This document shows positions 22,695 through 34,066 of a stretch of 64,000 nucleotides of DNA, in pieces (positions within the stretch are counted from its first letter, which is position 1; each line of letters starts with the position of its first letter). The notes beneath the pieces are model-generated. The model had not been told where the DNA came from, made no database searches, and saw only the letters and a list, made by a program, of their open reading frames with translations. Made by a program: the position numbers and the translations under genes. Origin of the DNA: Candidatus Steffania adelgidicola (GTDB taxonomy: Bacteria; Pseudomonadota; Gammaproteobacteria; Enterobacterales; Enterobacteriaceae); the NCBI RefSeq assembly GCF_020541225.1, contig NZ_CP045889.1, positions 1,270,346-1,334,345 of the forward strand, in the 5' to 3' direction.

Positions 22695-25600
22695 ATATTC
22701 TATTTTAACAAGGTGGATAATTATTATGGTATCCATGTATGTCTCGATGAATCAAAATAAATTGTTACTAATGAAATTCATTCATCATTGCCGATTGCTA
22801 GGTTGGCCGCTTCTATAAACACATCAGTGACATAAAAAAGTTTAGCAATACCCGTAACTAAATTAAGATGATCTTAAATCGATTAGATGCTTAAAAATTT
22901 AGAAACTACAAATTACAAAGCCTGTATACTTCACTCTATACGCCACCCATTATCCCCCTGTATCGCCTTGTTGAAAGGATGCAGTAATTATATTAATTAC
23001 GTCTACTACACCATTTGAATTTATGCTATTTTTATCTAAAAATCAGATACAGTATTATTGCCAGAATAAAGTAGTTTAGATAAACTCTGCTCCAATTCTA
23101 GACTGAAAAGCGCGATACCATAAATTATTTATAATAATAAGAAAAGATTCGAATGGACAACACCTTATTTTTCAATGGCAATAGCGTACTACTCCTACTT
23201 TTACTTAACCACACAAAGTACTGAGATATTATGAATTATCGGATATTTCCGATAAATTAATAAAATTTCCTTCAGTAATATCACCTCGTTATAATAGTAG
23301 GAAAAAACTAGGAATCTATTTATCACCACCCACTTCATTAGCCGTATAAGACACTCCAGGAATTGAATAACGATTAAGTTATCACTACAGTATGCTAAAT
23401 TAATTCTAATTATATTAAAGAGCTTATTAGTAAAATGTACCTACTGGGACTTTTATCTCTTTTAACGAAAATCTATACCAAAATCTATCTCAGGATCCCT
23501 AACGTTGAAATGTTATTTCAGTAACGCAGCTCTATAATTTATTTGTATTGTTATATATTATAAGGACAATAGCGATTGTTCATAACAATAGTAAAACTAA
23601 TATTTAAACTCAATTATATCGAATTACCTCATAAAAATACGCGAGGCCTTTTTTAATATAGAAAAAATTTCTGTAATAGAGAATATTTTAACTAATTAAT
23701 CCTTTATATCACCAGTAAATCAGATGCTGATATATCAACTTCTTACTCAGTAAGTTAATAGTAGAATCATAGTATCGGCATAACTATTTTCCATTACTGG
23801 GGCTTCACGAGTAGGAGGACTATCAGTCCGTATGTTCAGATCAAAAATCTCACTAGCAATCTCTCTTAAACTTTAAAAAAACGTGATGATAACGAAGAAG
23901 GTCTAGATAAGTATATTTCTACTGCATTTACTACCTGTTTATCTTACAGTTACTCTGGTATGTTATAATAATATTCAAGCTAAAATATACAATATGTATT
24001 GTTAGATAAACTTTTATAATTTCCTTATAGTTTAAAATTAATCAGAAAATAATAACACCTTTGCTTGCTATTAATATCGTCTACAAGTTTTTCAGTATTT
24101 TAAGAAGTAACTCTTGCGAGTTAGAACTAATGAAGAACAGAGCAGAATGCATAACTATATTATTGATTACTATTTATCAATAACCGCCTAATACGCATGA
24201 AATCCATTTAGGTTTTCCTAAAATAGCCGATACCATGATATAGATAATCGACTACGATTCTTTAACCATCTGTTATTCTTATGTAACGAAACTAGGTATA
24301 TCACCCATATCATAACTATTGATATCATGTAAACATTCTCTATAGCTCTCCTATTTCAACATAGAAGAATCCTGCTTGAATTAGTGAATTATTTTCAATA
24401 ACCCTTGAATAGAGCCACTATTCTTAAATAAGAAACAATCCTCGCAATATGTAACCAGTCAGCAATCAAGAATGGATTATCGTTCCAGCCTCTATAGCTT
24501 TTTCCGCTTAACACCCATATTCAAACAATATCAATCAGGAGATACAGTAATAATTTATCTCAGTAGTACTGTTTACCTAGTGAAAGAGGAAAATGACTTG
24601 AATAATGCATATTTCATTCTGAAATGGAATGTCATGTTTTAACATAATTTCACGTAAATCAGCATAGAGGTAAACGTTTTGTAGAATTGAACTTAGAACC
24701 TTAAGAGTTATCCTGCGATTAAATAAAGATTATTTTTGTAGAACACAAATAGCTTCTTTACCATGATCTAGACTGGTATTGATTATGTTTCTCTTTGCCT
24801 GGGTCAAGGGGGCCGCTAAATCACTAATTGTGGTTTTAGGGTGTTTTAGTATGATGGAGGTTCAACATCAGCTCTGTAATACAGAGAAGTCCTATAGAAA
24901 AAGAATTAATCTCTCTACTAAGAGATCACTGATTGAGTGCTTCGAGTATACTAAGCAATAATAGTACGTAGTTTTAAGTTTATTTAAAACGTAGTTTATA
25001 TAAGTTTCAACCGCTAACTGTATGTTATATCTTATAATGTCATATTATCTACCCCCGGGGTAGCCAAGGTTACTTGGAATACTTAAGCATGATATAAAAA
25101 ACCTAAATTGTAAGTTACATTTTGCATTTTAAGTCAACCCTAGGGTTTAGGGTTAGATCATGTATCTAATAATCTAAACTCAATGTATTTATAAATTTAC
25201 AAATTATAATTATATCATTATGCTATATTCATCTAAGTAAAAAACTTACTCTTCTTAAAATTTTTAAACAATTTATCCATCACTTTAGTTTAACCACCTG
25301 TGTAGTTCCTGGTGATAATACTAATGTTTTCTACTCAGTCTGATAAACAATCATATAAACAGAATAACACTGTCGTCATACCACTGTTTACAACAGTATC
25401 AGTTCGGAAACTAACATATCTAGATTCGCTTTTACTAACCATAATCACATTGCCAGAATAACTTTGTCTATCAATCGATAAATATAATTATTGATAAATT
25501 ACTCGTTTGTTCTGTCTGGGTTACAGACAACATTGCTCACTGATTTAAAATAACCTGTCCTTTCCCTAACATGGATTGTGTCTTCTCGTCATACCCTTAC

Positions 25601-26468
25601 AAAAATACATCACTACCTGTATCAGGTTATATCTTACTTAATCTAGAATTGCTGTTTAGATTAGCACTATAAGCATGTACCAAATATATTTGATGAGAAC
25701 AAATTATCAAAAAATAAAAACACTAGTTATCTAAATACACAATGTCTTCTACACATAAAAAAAGAAAAGTACAGCCAACGCACAACATCGCAACTAACTT
25801 AGGAAACACTTATAGCTCAGCAAAAAATACATCGGTTATCTTTTAAAACGACGCAAATATTCCAGTCCTCCCATAACATAAATGCATTCGATGATATATA
25901 AAGTATAATATAGCGAGCGCTATCTTAGTTTAGCGCTAAATATAGAGAAAAGCATAATTAAAAAATTCAAGAACATATGTAATGCATACTTTACAAACAT
26001 AATCACTGTTCTCAAAACTAAAATTAAATCATTCCGTATCAATAGACGCCTCACTATGATTAAGTCTTACTTAAGACAAAATTTACCTACTACAATATTA
26101 GTAGATAATATAAAAATATAGTACAAAACTAAACCCACATAAATGAATGTAAAACTCACTCAACACATTCAATTTAAGACTCTCTTTTTTATTTATAGCG
26201 TAAAATTAAAATCTGGTTTCTAGAAAACGATATAAATCTAAAGAAAAAGCATACCACTAACGATCCCGCTTTCAAAGAGACAGATAATAATCGCTTCATC
26301 AAACAATAAATTATTTTAATCTTAATGGGTATAGTTAAATCAAATAACCATCTAAAATAGATAGAAACCACCATAACTAAATCTATAATGGGAATGCCCT
26401 ACTATTTTAACACTCCACGAAGAGAAACTTTTAAGTATTCAGGCCAGAAGAGATAGAAGAGCGGTAAT

Positions 26469-27716
26469 TCAGTCTTTAATCATCGCACCATGCAAACTCT
26501 CCCGCTCTTGCTTCCAGGTAACCAGCAATTTCTGGCGTCGATGATTCAACTCTTCCCCAATTTGCATGCCTGAAAATCCTGACATAATTACGTCACGCGC
26601 CGTGACTGAATCGACTATACGGAACGCTTCGCGTAAAAACTCACCCTGCGAATAGACCTGATTTTCAAATCCGGAACGCCCGCGCGCATCAGCTTCACTA
26701 GAAAGGATGATCTGCTCTAAGCGTTGTGGATGACGCCACACATCCAGTTCTCTAAAGAGTTTCGTCAACATCTTCGGAGTCAGGCTCTCAGCACTATGTA
26801 ATATGTCATGGTATCGTGCCACAATCTTTGCTAAATCCCGCATCGGGTTTGGTACTTTCAGGCGTTGGCATAATCTTTCTACTACTTTAACACCAGCTGG
26901 ACCGTGACCGTGATGGCTAGGCCACAGTGCACGCGGAGTTAACGCCTTGCCTAGATCGTGACAAAGCGAGGCAAAAGTTACCGCAATATCATCCGTCAAC
27001 CGGGCTGCCATTGACACCGTCATCAGGGTATGTATACCAGTATCAATTTCCGGATGCCATTTTGCTGGGGACGGAACACCAAATAGCGCATCCACCTCCG
27101 GAAACAAAACGTTTAATGCACCAGAATCTCGCAAGACTTGAAAATAGACCTGCGGGTTCTGGGTTGCCAGTGCTCGCTCTGTTTCTTTCCAGACGCGTTC
27201 AGAAGGCAGCAGCGGCAACTCATCAGTCATACATTTCATTATCGCTAGTGTTTCTGGGGCAATCCGGAAATCCAAATGTGCAAAACGTGCAGAAAAACGC
27301 GCAACTCTTAACACTCTTAGTGGATCTTCCTGAAAGGCACTTGAAATATGACGCAAACATCGTTGCTGAATATCCTTTTGCCCTTGATAAGGATCGATCA
27401 AATTCCCTGAATCGTCGCAAGCAATAGCGTTAATGGTGAGATCACGGCGACTCAAATCTTCTTCTAGAGTGACTAATGGCGAAATATGGCAAATAAAACC
27501 AGTATACCCTTGACCAGATTTGCGTTCTATTCGAGCTAGCGCATGCTCTTCCCGGGTTTTCGGATGAAGAAATACTGGAAAATCCTTACCGACCTGTTGA
27601 TAACCTTGAGTCAACATTTCTTGCGGCGTTGCCCCGACCACAATCCAGTCTCTTTCTGTAACAGGAAGTTGCAATATCATGTCACGAACGGCGCCGCCGA
27701 CCAGATATTTTTTCAC
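26469..27716 (-). CDS. cca: CCA-adding tRNA nucleotidyltransferase (HD domain)
   Basis: Adds or repairs the 3' CCA of tRNAs. It has 415 residues (E. coli 412). The N-terminal class II nucleotidyltransferase head shows LVGGAVRD (5-12), RRDLTINA (90-97) and [12 protein letters not shown] (130-141). The C-terminal HD phosphohydrolase domain starts at [10 protein letters not shown] (221) with HD at 253-254 (LCHDLGK). Odd: the first Asp of the catalytic DxD pair, D21 in E. coli, is Glu here (ERDW, 21-24). The role is not optional in this genome: three tRNA-like genes in the window lack an encoded CCA. It stands alone between gene-free stretches. Confidence 0.96.
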   Translation of the reverse strand: MKKYLVGGAVRDMILQLPVTERDWIVVGATPQEMLTQGYQQVGKDFPVFLHPKTREEHALARIERKSGQGYTGFICHISPLVTLEEDLSRRDLTINAIACDDSGNLIDPYQGQKDIQQRCLRHISSAFQEDPLRVLRVARFSARFAHLDFRIAPETLAIMKCMTDELPLLPSERVWKETERALATQNPQVYFQVLRDSGALNVLFPEVDALFGVPSPAKWHPEIDTGIHTLMTVSMAARLTDDIAVTFASLCHDLGKALTPRALWPSHHGHGPAGVKVVERLCQRLKVPNPMRDLAKIVARYHDILHSAESLTPKMLTKLFRELDVWRHPQRLEQIILSSEADARGRSGFENQVYSQGEFLREAFRIVDSVTARDVIMSGFSGMQIGEELNHRRQKLLVTWKQERESLHGAMIKD

Positions 27717-28517
27717 AATTCTCTCCTACCACAGCGCGTATTTTTTGTTATTGCAATCTGTGACTTCTAAAAAAAATAAGATTATTTTGCAAGATTTAAA
27801 TTCAACTAAATTCTTTTCTTTCATAGAAATTCATGTCTTATACTGACTAACATATCGCCCCCTGTTATGACAGCAACTCTCGTCATTCAATTGTTTCTAT
27901 AGCAATATAGTTTGGGAAGAGACACAATCTGAGGTCACATATCATGACGATAAAATATTTGAAATAAGGCAATGAATACTTCAAAAAAAAACAAAAATAT
28001 ACTTTACTCAAATAACCCATAACATCTACTTTAACTAAATGTTATGGGTTCTCTGAACCGATCAATACCTAATACGAGGAGATGGTAGTGCTAGAGAACA
28101 AAATTTTATATGTCTTATCCTCTATAATTTGAACTTAACCATAACAGCTCTTTAGAAATATTTGTTGTTTTCCCTGTGATTTTTCGTACTAGATTTTCTG
28201 TAAGAGTGGCTATGTGAATTCCTGAATACTACTAGTTTTCAATACACGTTACATAATTTGAACATAAAACAGAGTGTTCATCGAAGATAAAAAATCAAGA
28301 CTTATAATTAACTGTATAAAATTAGTGACGCAATTTCTTTCAGATAGAAACATATTCAGTGTTTTTTTAGTATAAATCATGACACTCGATAAATCATCAT
28401 CCGTCTCTATACAATACAAATTAAGATTTTAATTAATCTTCGATACTTTTTTACGCAATCTATCATTAGAGAGTTTAATCCATATATTTAAGAATTAAGG
28501 TGTTACCAAATACCATT

Positions 28518-28549
28518 TTATATACCTGATATTTATATCAGGTATATAA
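28518..28549. repeat. 14-bp perfect hairpin
   Basis: Arms 28518-28531 (TTATATACCTGATA) and 28536-28549 are exactly complementary around a 4-base loop. AT-rich stem with no U-run; function unknown. Confidence 0.8.
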
Positions 28550-28582
28550 AACCTCGTTTTTTTATAGCAGGTAAATAAAATC

Positions 28583-28607
28583 AAGGTTTCTCAGTATGAG
28601 AAACCTT
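28583..28607 (+). terminator. Terminator-like hairpin in gene-free DNA
   Basis: An 11-bp perfect stem, AAGGTTTCTCA with TGAGAAACCTT, around a GTA loop, followed by a short T-rich tail on the plus strand. It resembles an intrinsic terminator, but no gene precedes it; it may have outlived its gene. Confidence 0.5.
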
Positions 28608-29054
28608 TTCACTAACGGTGAAACCATAATCGAGTGTAAAACGCTATAACAGTTTACATTTCAGAATTTTGAAATGTAGGTATTGCTAATGATATAATCT
28701 CTAATTACTTAATGAGTAACTGATACTTAGTTTAGAAAGATGCATTTCACTACTAAATTCCTTACTGTTTTACTTCAGTATCCCACTTGTAGTATATTTA
28801 AAATAAATGCTAGAGTAAAATTTAGATCATTAATGAAAACATGTTTTCTCTGTGCTATATGGACATAAAGCGAAACACGTCATATACACTATATTAATGA
28901 CCATCTTAAACACTTCAATACCATATTATCATTTATCTCCAATAAGATAAAAAACAATGACACATACCTCGCCAGGCTAGATTTATAATAAAAACCTGTC
29001 CAGATGACGCAAAAGCTTTTCTTCTCCACACTTAAATGTATAATATTAGTTAGC

Positions 29055-29537
29055 ATGCAAAAGAAAAAAACACATAAACCACATTCTTGCACGATTGCGC
29101 AAAACAATCGTGCAAAGCACGAATACTTTATTGAAAAAGAGATTAATGCAGGATTGTCATTACAAGGATGGGAAGTCAAGTCCCTACGGGCTGGCAAAGG
29201 GAATATCAGGGAGAGTTATGTTATACTGAGAGATGGAGAAGCCTACCTTTTTGGCGCTACCTTCCAACCATTGCTTCTTACTTCTTCACATGTTTTCCCT
29301 GATCCAATACGAACCCGAAAGCTATTGCTCCATAGACATGAGCTGGATTCGCTATTTAGTCGCGTTAATCGAGAAGGTTACACTATTGTGCCCCTCTCAA
29401 TCTATTGGAAAAATGCTTGGGTAAAAGTAAAAGTTGGCATTGCCAAGGGCAAGAAGGCGTACGATAAACGTACGGAGATCAAGACACGAGAATGGCAACT
29501 CAATAAAGCTCGTATCATGAAACATGCTAAACAATAG
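29055..29537 (+). CDS. smpB: SsrA-binding protein
   Basis: Binds tmRNA and carries it into stalled ribosomes for trans-translation. It has 160 residues, the same as E. coli. [13 protein letters not shown], the [15 protein letters not shown] segment and the basic C-terminal tail ending [10 protein letters not shown] are all present; that tail occupies the empty mRNA channel. I start at the ATG at 29055 (MQKKKTHK, matching the family); the frame is open to 29004, but the extra 17 residues are not part of SmpB. It lies 44 bp before ssrA, the usual enterobacterial arrangement. Confidence 0.96.
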   Translation: MQKKKTHKPHSCTIAQNNRAKHEYFIEKEINAGLSLQGWEVKSLRAGKGNIRESYVILRDGEAYLFGATFQPLLLTSSHVFPDPIRTRKLLLHRHELDSLFSRVNREGYTIVPLSIYWKNAWVKVKVGIAKGKKAYDKRTEIKTREWQLNKARIMKHAKQ

Positions 29538-29581
29538 AGTTGATTAACTTCTATAATATAGTTATCATGGAATAACAATAT

Positions 29582-29960
29582 GGGGCTGATTATGGATTTG
29601 ACGGGATTTACGAAGCTCAAGGTGCATGCCGAGGTGAGGCTGGCCTCGAAAAAAGCCTCAAAAAAAATAATTGCAAACCACTCGCAATACGAATCTGCTG
29701 CCTTAGCAGCGTAATCAGTCTAATACACTGAAGATTCCCTCTCTCCCTAGTCTCCTCTCTTAGAAAGGGGATCAAGAGAGGTCAAAGTCATAAGAGATCG
29801 CGCAAATGTCTTGCCTAAGGCTAAAACGTTAAATCTAATTAGGCTAGTTTGTTAGCGGCATGTCCACTTGCAGTTGACAAGTGAATATAAAAACTGGACT
29901 AAGCATGTAGTGCTAACAGTGTAGAAATCCCGGACGCGGGTTCAAATCCCGCCAGCTCCA
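29582..29960 (+). ncRNA. ssrA: tmRNA (transfer-messenger RNA)
   Basis: The tRNA-like half is formed by the 5' GGGGCTG and the 3' CAGCTCC, with the G3-U identity pair kept and a T-arm with GGTTCAAATCC. The internal tag frame runs 29673-29714 and reads ANHSQYESAALAA then stop. It ends in the hydrophobic ALAA degron, but is longer than the ten-residue E. coli tag ANDENYALAA. The pseudoknot-rich middle is recognisable (TCTCCCTAG, GGGGATCAAGAGAGGTCAAA). The discriminator A is at 29960 and is followed by TAC, not CCA, so the end must be added by Cca. The 379-base length is close to that of E. coli (363). Confidence 0.97.
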
Positions 29961-31839
29961 TACAATTTTAAATATAGTAATGCGTATAGATAAAATGTTT
30001 ACTTTAAAAGTAAACCCGCATCATCATCACGTATACAAGATGAGATGACTTATTTAAACCAACTTATTTTCTTCTCTCTAAAAAACTTTCATAAAAATTC
30101 AAATCTTTATGATTTATAGTAATCGTGAGTTGCATTTAAAGCTTCATATCATCTATCTACAACAGGCGTTCAGCACCTGTTGCTGAAGTAAAGTGTAGTG
30201 TATGATGTATGTAAAATCAAACCCATTTCCAAACGTTTACGCTTCTAATCAGAAATATCAACATATCACTAGATGTAAAATCTATCTTCACATTTATCTA
30301 AAAAGCTAGAGAAAAGTTTTAGATGACCGCTGCATTAAGACACACAGGATATCTTCCAGCACTTGAATCGCCTATCCAAGAAACCACGGGCCATTTCCCA
30401 ACGTATGAACACATGAACTTCCAAAACCCTATGTCTATTTAAACATCAATACTGTTCTCTTTCATTTGCGTACTTTTAACTACGGCATACTAGGCATTAT
30501 TAACAGTAGAATTAGTTTTATTCTCTTTAGTTATCTAACGCAAAACGATGAATAGCCGCATCAGCAAATATCTATCTTAACTGTATTCTTCTTATAAAAT
30601 TCAGGGTATATAACCATATTATACTTAATATCCTTTATTAGATATTAAGAAAAAACCTTTGCATACCAAAGTTTATGTAAGGATTCAATAGCAGTGACAA
30701 GATACATAGTTAACCACTTCCTAACAGTTGGCCGATTTTTAATAAATAGCTACTTTCCTTCACGGTTCATGATTCTGTAGGTTATGCAGCCTAGACTGCA
30801 ACGTCTAATCTTATTTCAAAGGGAAACAATTATATTTTCTACCTTTTAAAAACAGAGCAAGTAAAAAAAATAAGAAATATGCACACTAAAATTAACGAAG
30901 AAAACTTCTTCTATCTAGTAAGTAGAAGGAAAAGGGCACTACATTTTAAAGATTTAATCTAAATATTTTCTAAAAGAATTAAAGATAGCACTATAAAAAG
31001 TAACACTTGTTCTGATGTCATCCTTCAGGACAGAAAACTTACTTATACACCGTGTCATGATTTGGCTAAGATGTACTACCTATTCGTTTTACCTCATCGA
31101 TATAAGAAAGCTGGTTGAGTAATAAAATGGTGAAGGTATATTCATCAGCAGTGACAACTGAAAAAAAAATTCTCATCCGAGTAATATTCAACCTTTTCAA
31201 ACAGAAAACATGACTAGCCTAAACGTAACTACTCACCGTAATCATAGCTAAGAAGATACATCTAAATCACACCAAATAGAATTTGAACCAAGTTTTTATC
31301 TCTCAAAGAGATATCCTTTTTGCTTTTTACTTGTACCCATTGATATTCGTTCGATGTGAATCTGGTGAATGTGTTAAGAAACCTATCAATTAGATGCTCG
31401 ATATTGATCGATAAATTATCGAATATCAAATCTCGCATGAGAAGTACCTTCTTACCACTATCATGTCATTGGTATAGACTCAAAAGAAAGTGCATAGTTT
31501 TTCCTAAAAATCAAAAACACAATAAAAACCAACACAATCGCCAAAAAAGATAAAATCACTCGTTATCGACGATCACTGTATTGGCAATAGGATGACACTT
31601 GTATTATAACAAAAATAAAAGATTCATTAATTAAAAATTAATTAGCACTATATGCTAACGTAATCGAGTAAAGTATAGTGCAGGGTATTTATCTATATGT
31701 TTCTTATAATTAGCCATATAGTTCGTTAAGTCAGAACGGCCATGGTCATATAGATATATGACATCTAAATAGACTAAATCAAAAAAACAATTCGGGGGCC
31801 ATTCCAAGATAAATATCTCCGAAGTGTTTTCAAGGTATT
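29961..31839. other. Gene-free decayed region between ssrA and thrC
   Basis: No intact gene is visible. A plus-strand frame around 30320-30440 reads in a protein-like way (LPALESPIQETTGHFP), but I cannot assign it. I see no clear intrinsic terminator after thrC. Confidence 0.55.
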
Positions 31840-33129
31840 CTATGTAACCACCCCTAACATAAAATGACGCAGGGCGCTAAACGACGCCGGTATACACGAT
31901 GACATGAGCGGTAAGGTTGCTCGCATCGCTAATTCCGGTGGCAACGATATACTTTTATTGAGGATTTTTTCCACTGATTCCTTAAACTTGGCGGGGTGAG
32001 CAGTGCAGAGAAACAAACCAAACTCACCCGGCTGAAGACTATCGCGTAGGACACGGTAGCCAATAGCAGCATGCGGCTCAGAAGTATAACCCAGCTCTAA
32101 AAGCTCGCGCATTGTCTCTGCGGTAGTTTCATCATCGACACATCCATAGTCAAGAGTCGATAACTCCCATCGTTTTCGCCGGAATAATTCTTCCACGCGA
32201 GGCCAATTATTTGGCTGGCTAACATCCATTGCATTGGATAACGTCACCATGGTGGGATAAGGTATCCATTTTCCGCTACCTAAAAACCTCGGTACGGTAT
32301 CATTAATATTTGTAGCAGCAATGAAACGATTCACAGGTAGCCCCAAGGTTTTAGCTAGTAGCGCAGCAGTCAGATTGCCGAAGTTACCGCTCGGTACCGA
32401 AATCACCAATTGATTTTCTGTCTGTTTGTACAACTGCGCCGCCGCTTCAAAATAATAGCAAATCTGCGCTAAGAGCCGACTAATATTAATAGAATTAGCA
32501 GAGTTGAGCCCGAGCATCTTCCTTAAGTATTTATCATCAAAAGCTTGTTTTACAAGATTTTGACAAACATCGAAATCCCCTTCAACCGCTAGAGTCTGAA
32601 TATTACCGCCTAATGTACAAAAAAGTTTTTCCTGCAAGGGGCTAATTTTACCTGCAGGGTAGAGAATTATGACTCGTATATTATCTAAACCGTAAAACGC
32701 ATGCGCCACTGCAGCCCCCGTATCACCGGAGGTAGCAGTTAAGATAGTAACTGGATAGCCCTGGTTAACTTTAGTAAGCATCTGTGCCATAAAACGGCTT
32801 CCGAAATCCTTAAATGCTAAAGTTGGACCATGAAAGAGCTCCAGTGCGGCGACATCTTGGCTTACTGGGATCACTGGGACTGGAAAGTTAAACGCCTCTT
32901 CTACTCGCTGTAACACTTGCTCAAATGGTAGTTCATCACCAATATAAACTGATATAATTTTCGCACTTCGAGTTATAAAATCCATCTTTAGCCACTCGGC
33001 TATCTCAGATTTAGGAAATTCTGGCAACTCCATAGGAAAGAACAGTCCTCTTTGACGCCCAAGACCCTGCTTAATCGCCTGAATAAAGTTAACCTGCTCA
33101 TTGTGTTCTTTAATATTGTAAAGTTTCAT
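31840..33129 (-). CDS. thrC: Threonine synthase
   Basis: PLP enzyme that converts phosphohomoserine to threonine, the final step of the pathway. It has 429 residues (E. coli 428). The Schiff-base Lys is at 107 (TLAFKDFGSRFMAQ); TATSGDTGAAV, VPSGNFGNL and the C-terminal CTAHPAKF are present. The start is 3 bp after the thrB stop, so it is third gene of thrA-thrB-thrC. There is no decay. Confidence 0.97.
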   Translation of the reverse strand: MKLYNIKEHNEQVNFIQAIKQGLGRQRGLFFPMELPEFPKSEIAEWLKMDFITRSAKIISVYIGDELPFEQVLQRVEEAFNFPVPVIPVSQDVAALELFHGPTLAFKDFGSRFMAQMLTKVNQGYPVTILTATSGDTGAAVAHAFYGLDNIRVIILYPAGKISPLQEKLFCTLGGNIQTLAVEGDFDVCQNLVKQAFDDKYLRKMLGLNSANSINISRLLAQICYYFEAAAQLYKQTENQLVISVPSGNFGNLTAALLAKTLGLPVNRFIAATNINDTVPRFLGSGKWIPYPTMVTLSNAMDVSQPNNWPRVEELFRRKRWELSTLDYGCVDDETTAETMRELLELGYTSEPHAAIGYRVLRDSLQPGEFGLFLCTAHPAKFKESVEKILNKSISLPPELAMRATLPLMSSCIPASFSALRHFMLGVVT

Positions 33130-33132
33130 TAT

Positions 33133-34065
33133 TTAATCCATTATTATACGGGCGCCCGATATATCTAAGCGGCAAATATGAAAAAATCCTTCCTCATTTT
33201 GCAAATAGTGCTTCCGTAGCCAATCGGCGACTCTTAAAGCGGTATCTGTGCGATCACAGATAGCAAATAATGTCGGCCCCGAGCCTGAAATTCCACAAGC
33301 TAGTGCACCAATATCGCCAACTGCCTGACGCGCGTCAGCGAAACCAGGTAATAGACGGGTACGATAAGGTTCAGCTATAACATCTTGCATCAATTTAGCC
33401 GCAAGTGCCGGCTGGCGGGTATGACAAGCATGAATAAATCCCGCCAAATAACGACCATGACTAATACAGTCCTGACGACGATACTGTGCCGGCAGAATTG
33501 CCCGTGCGTCGCCAGTACTTACTTTAATACCTGGATAGGCCATTACCCACAGCCAATCAGAAAATCCCGGAACCGCCTGGCTGATAATCCCGTTCTCATT
33601 AAGCATAAGCTGCATACCGCCAAGAAAACAGGGTGCTACATTATCAAAATGCACACCACCGGAAATTCGTCCCTCCATTTCCCCCATCAGTATTAGCATT
33701 TGGTCATCACTTAATGGACGCCCGCAATGAGCGTTCATTGCCACTAGTGCTGCCACTACTGAGCAAGCACTGGAACCTAGGCCAGAGCCAATAGGCATGT
33801 TTTTTTCAAGCCGCATAGCCACCTGTACCGTTTTTCCTACCGTCTCACAGAATCGCTGCCAGCATTGATATACAATGTTTTTCTCTGGTTCTATCGGCAA
33901 TTTATTGACAAATCGACCACCGTTCTGAAGGGTGAAGTTATCAGCACGCGTCACGCTAACACAATCGCCTAACAGGGTCCCATCCAACGGCGACACCGCA
34001 GCGCCCAGCACATCGAAACCTACGCTAACGTTCCCGATGGAGGCCGGCGCATACACTTTAACCAT
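33133..34065 (-). CDS. thrB: Homoserine kinase
   Basis: GHMP-family kinase that phosphorylates homoserine with ATP. It has 310 residues, as in E. coli. The N-terminal substrate segment ([15 protein letters not shown]) and the ATP-binding GSGLGSSA loop (93-100) are intact, and the C-terminal [11 protein letters not shown] is present. I start at the ATG at 34065 because MVKVYAPAS matches the family and the thrA stop ends one base upstream. The open frame to 34146 overlaps thrA and is not expected to be used. Confidence 0.97.
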   Translation of the reverse strand: MVKVYAPASIGNVSVGFDVLGAAVSPLDGTLLGDCVSVTRADNFTLQNGGRFVNKLPIEPEKNIVYQCWQRFCETVGKTVQVAMRLEKNMPIGSGLGSSACSVVAALVAMNAHCGRPLSDDQMLILMGEMEGRISGGVHFDNVAPCFLGGMQLMLNENGIISQAVPGFSDWLWVMAYPGIKVSTGDARAILPAQYRRQDCISHGRYLAGFIHACHTRQPALAAKLMQDVIAEPYRTRLLPGFADARQAVGDIGALACGISGSGPTLFAICDRTDTALRVADWLRKHYLQNEEGFFHICRLDISGARIIMD

Positions 34066-34066
34066 G

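Larger units (their letters stand above)
19402..26468. other. Seven-kilobase gene-free decayed region
   Basis: The second-longest gene desert in the window. I find no intact gene. It contains two short tandem arrays (20403-20442 and 22650-22689), entered separately. A GC-richer patch at about 24775-24960 encodes a 60-codon frame with some protein-like character (GAAKSLIVVLG), possibly the remnant of a gene I cannot name. The telomere-like string near 25140-25165 looks accidental. Confidence 0.6.
27717..29054. other. Gene-free region with terminator-like hairpins
   Basis: No gene can be supported between cca and smpB; the genes found upstream of smpB in E. coli (ratA, ratB, bamE, recN) are not recognisable. 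Two clean hairpins lie in it, at 28518-28549 and 28583-28607, entered separately. Confidence 0.6.

Noticed and set aside
24779..24961. 60-codon frame as a gene
   Set aside because: Some protein-like character, but no family match or clear ribosome site; kept only as a possible remnant in the region note.
25135..25165. Telomere-like CCCTAGGGTTTAGGGTTAG string
   Set aside because: Only two to three partial units and nothing else suggests a linear end; most likely chance or slippage.
26927..27427. 166-codon plus-strand frame inside cca
   Set aside because: Antisense shadow of cca; the composition follows the opposite strand's codons.
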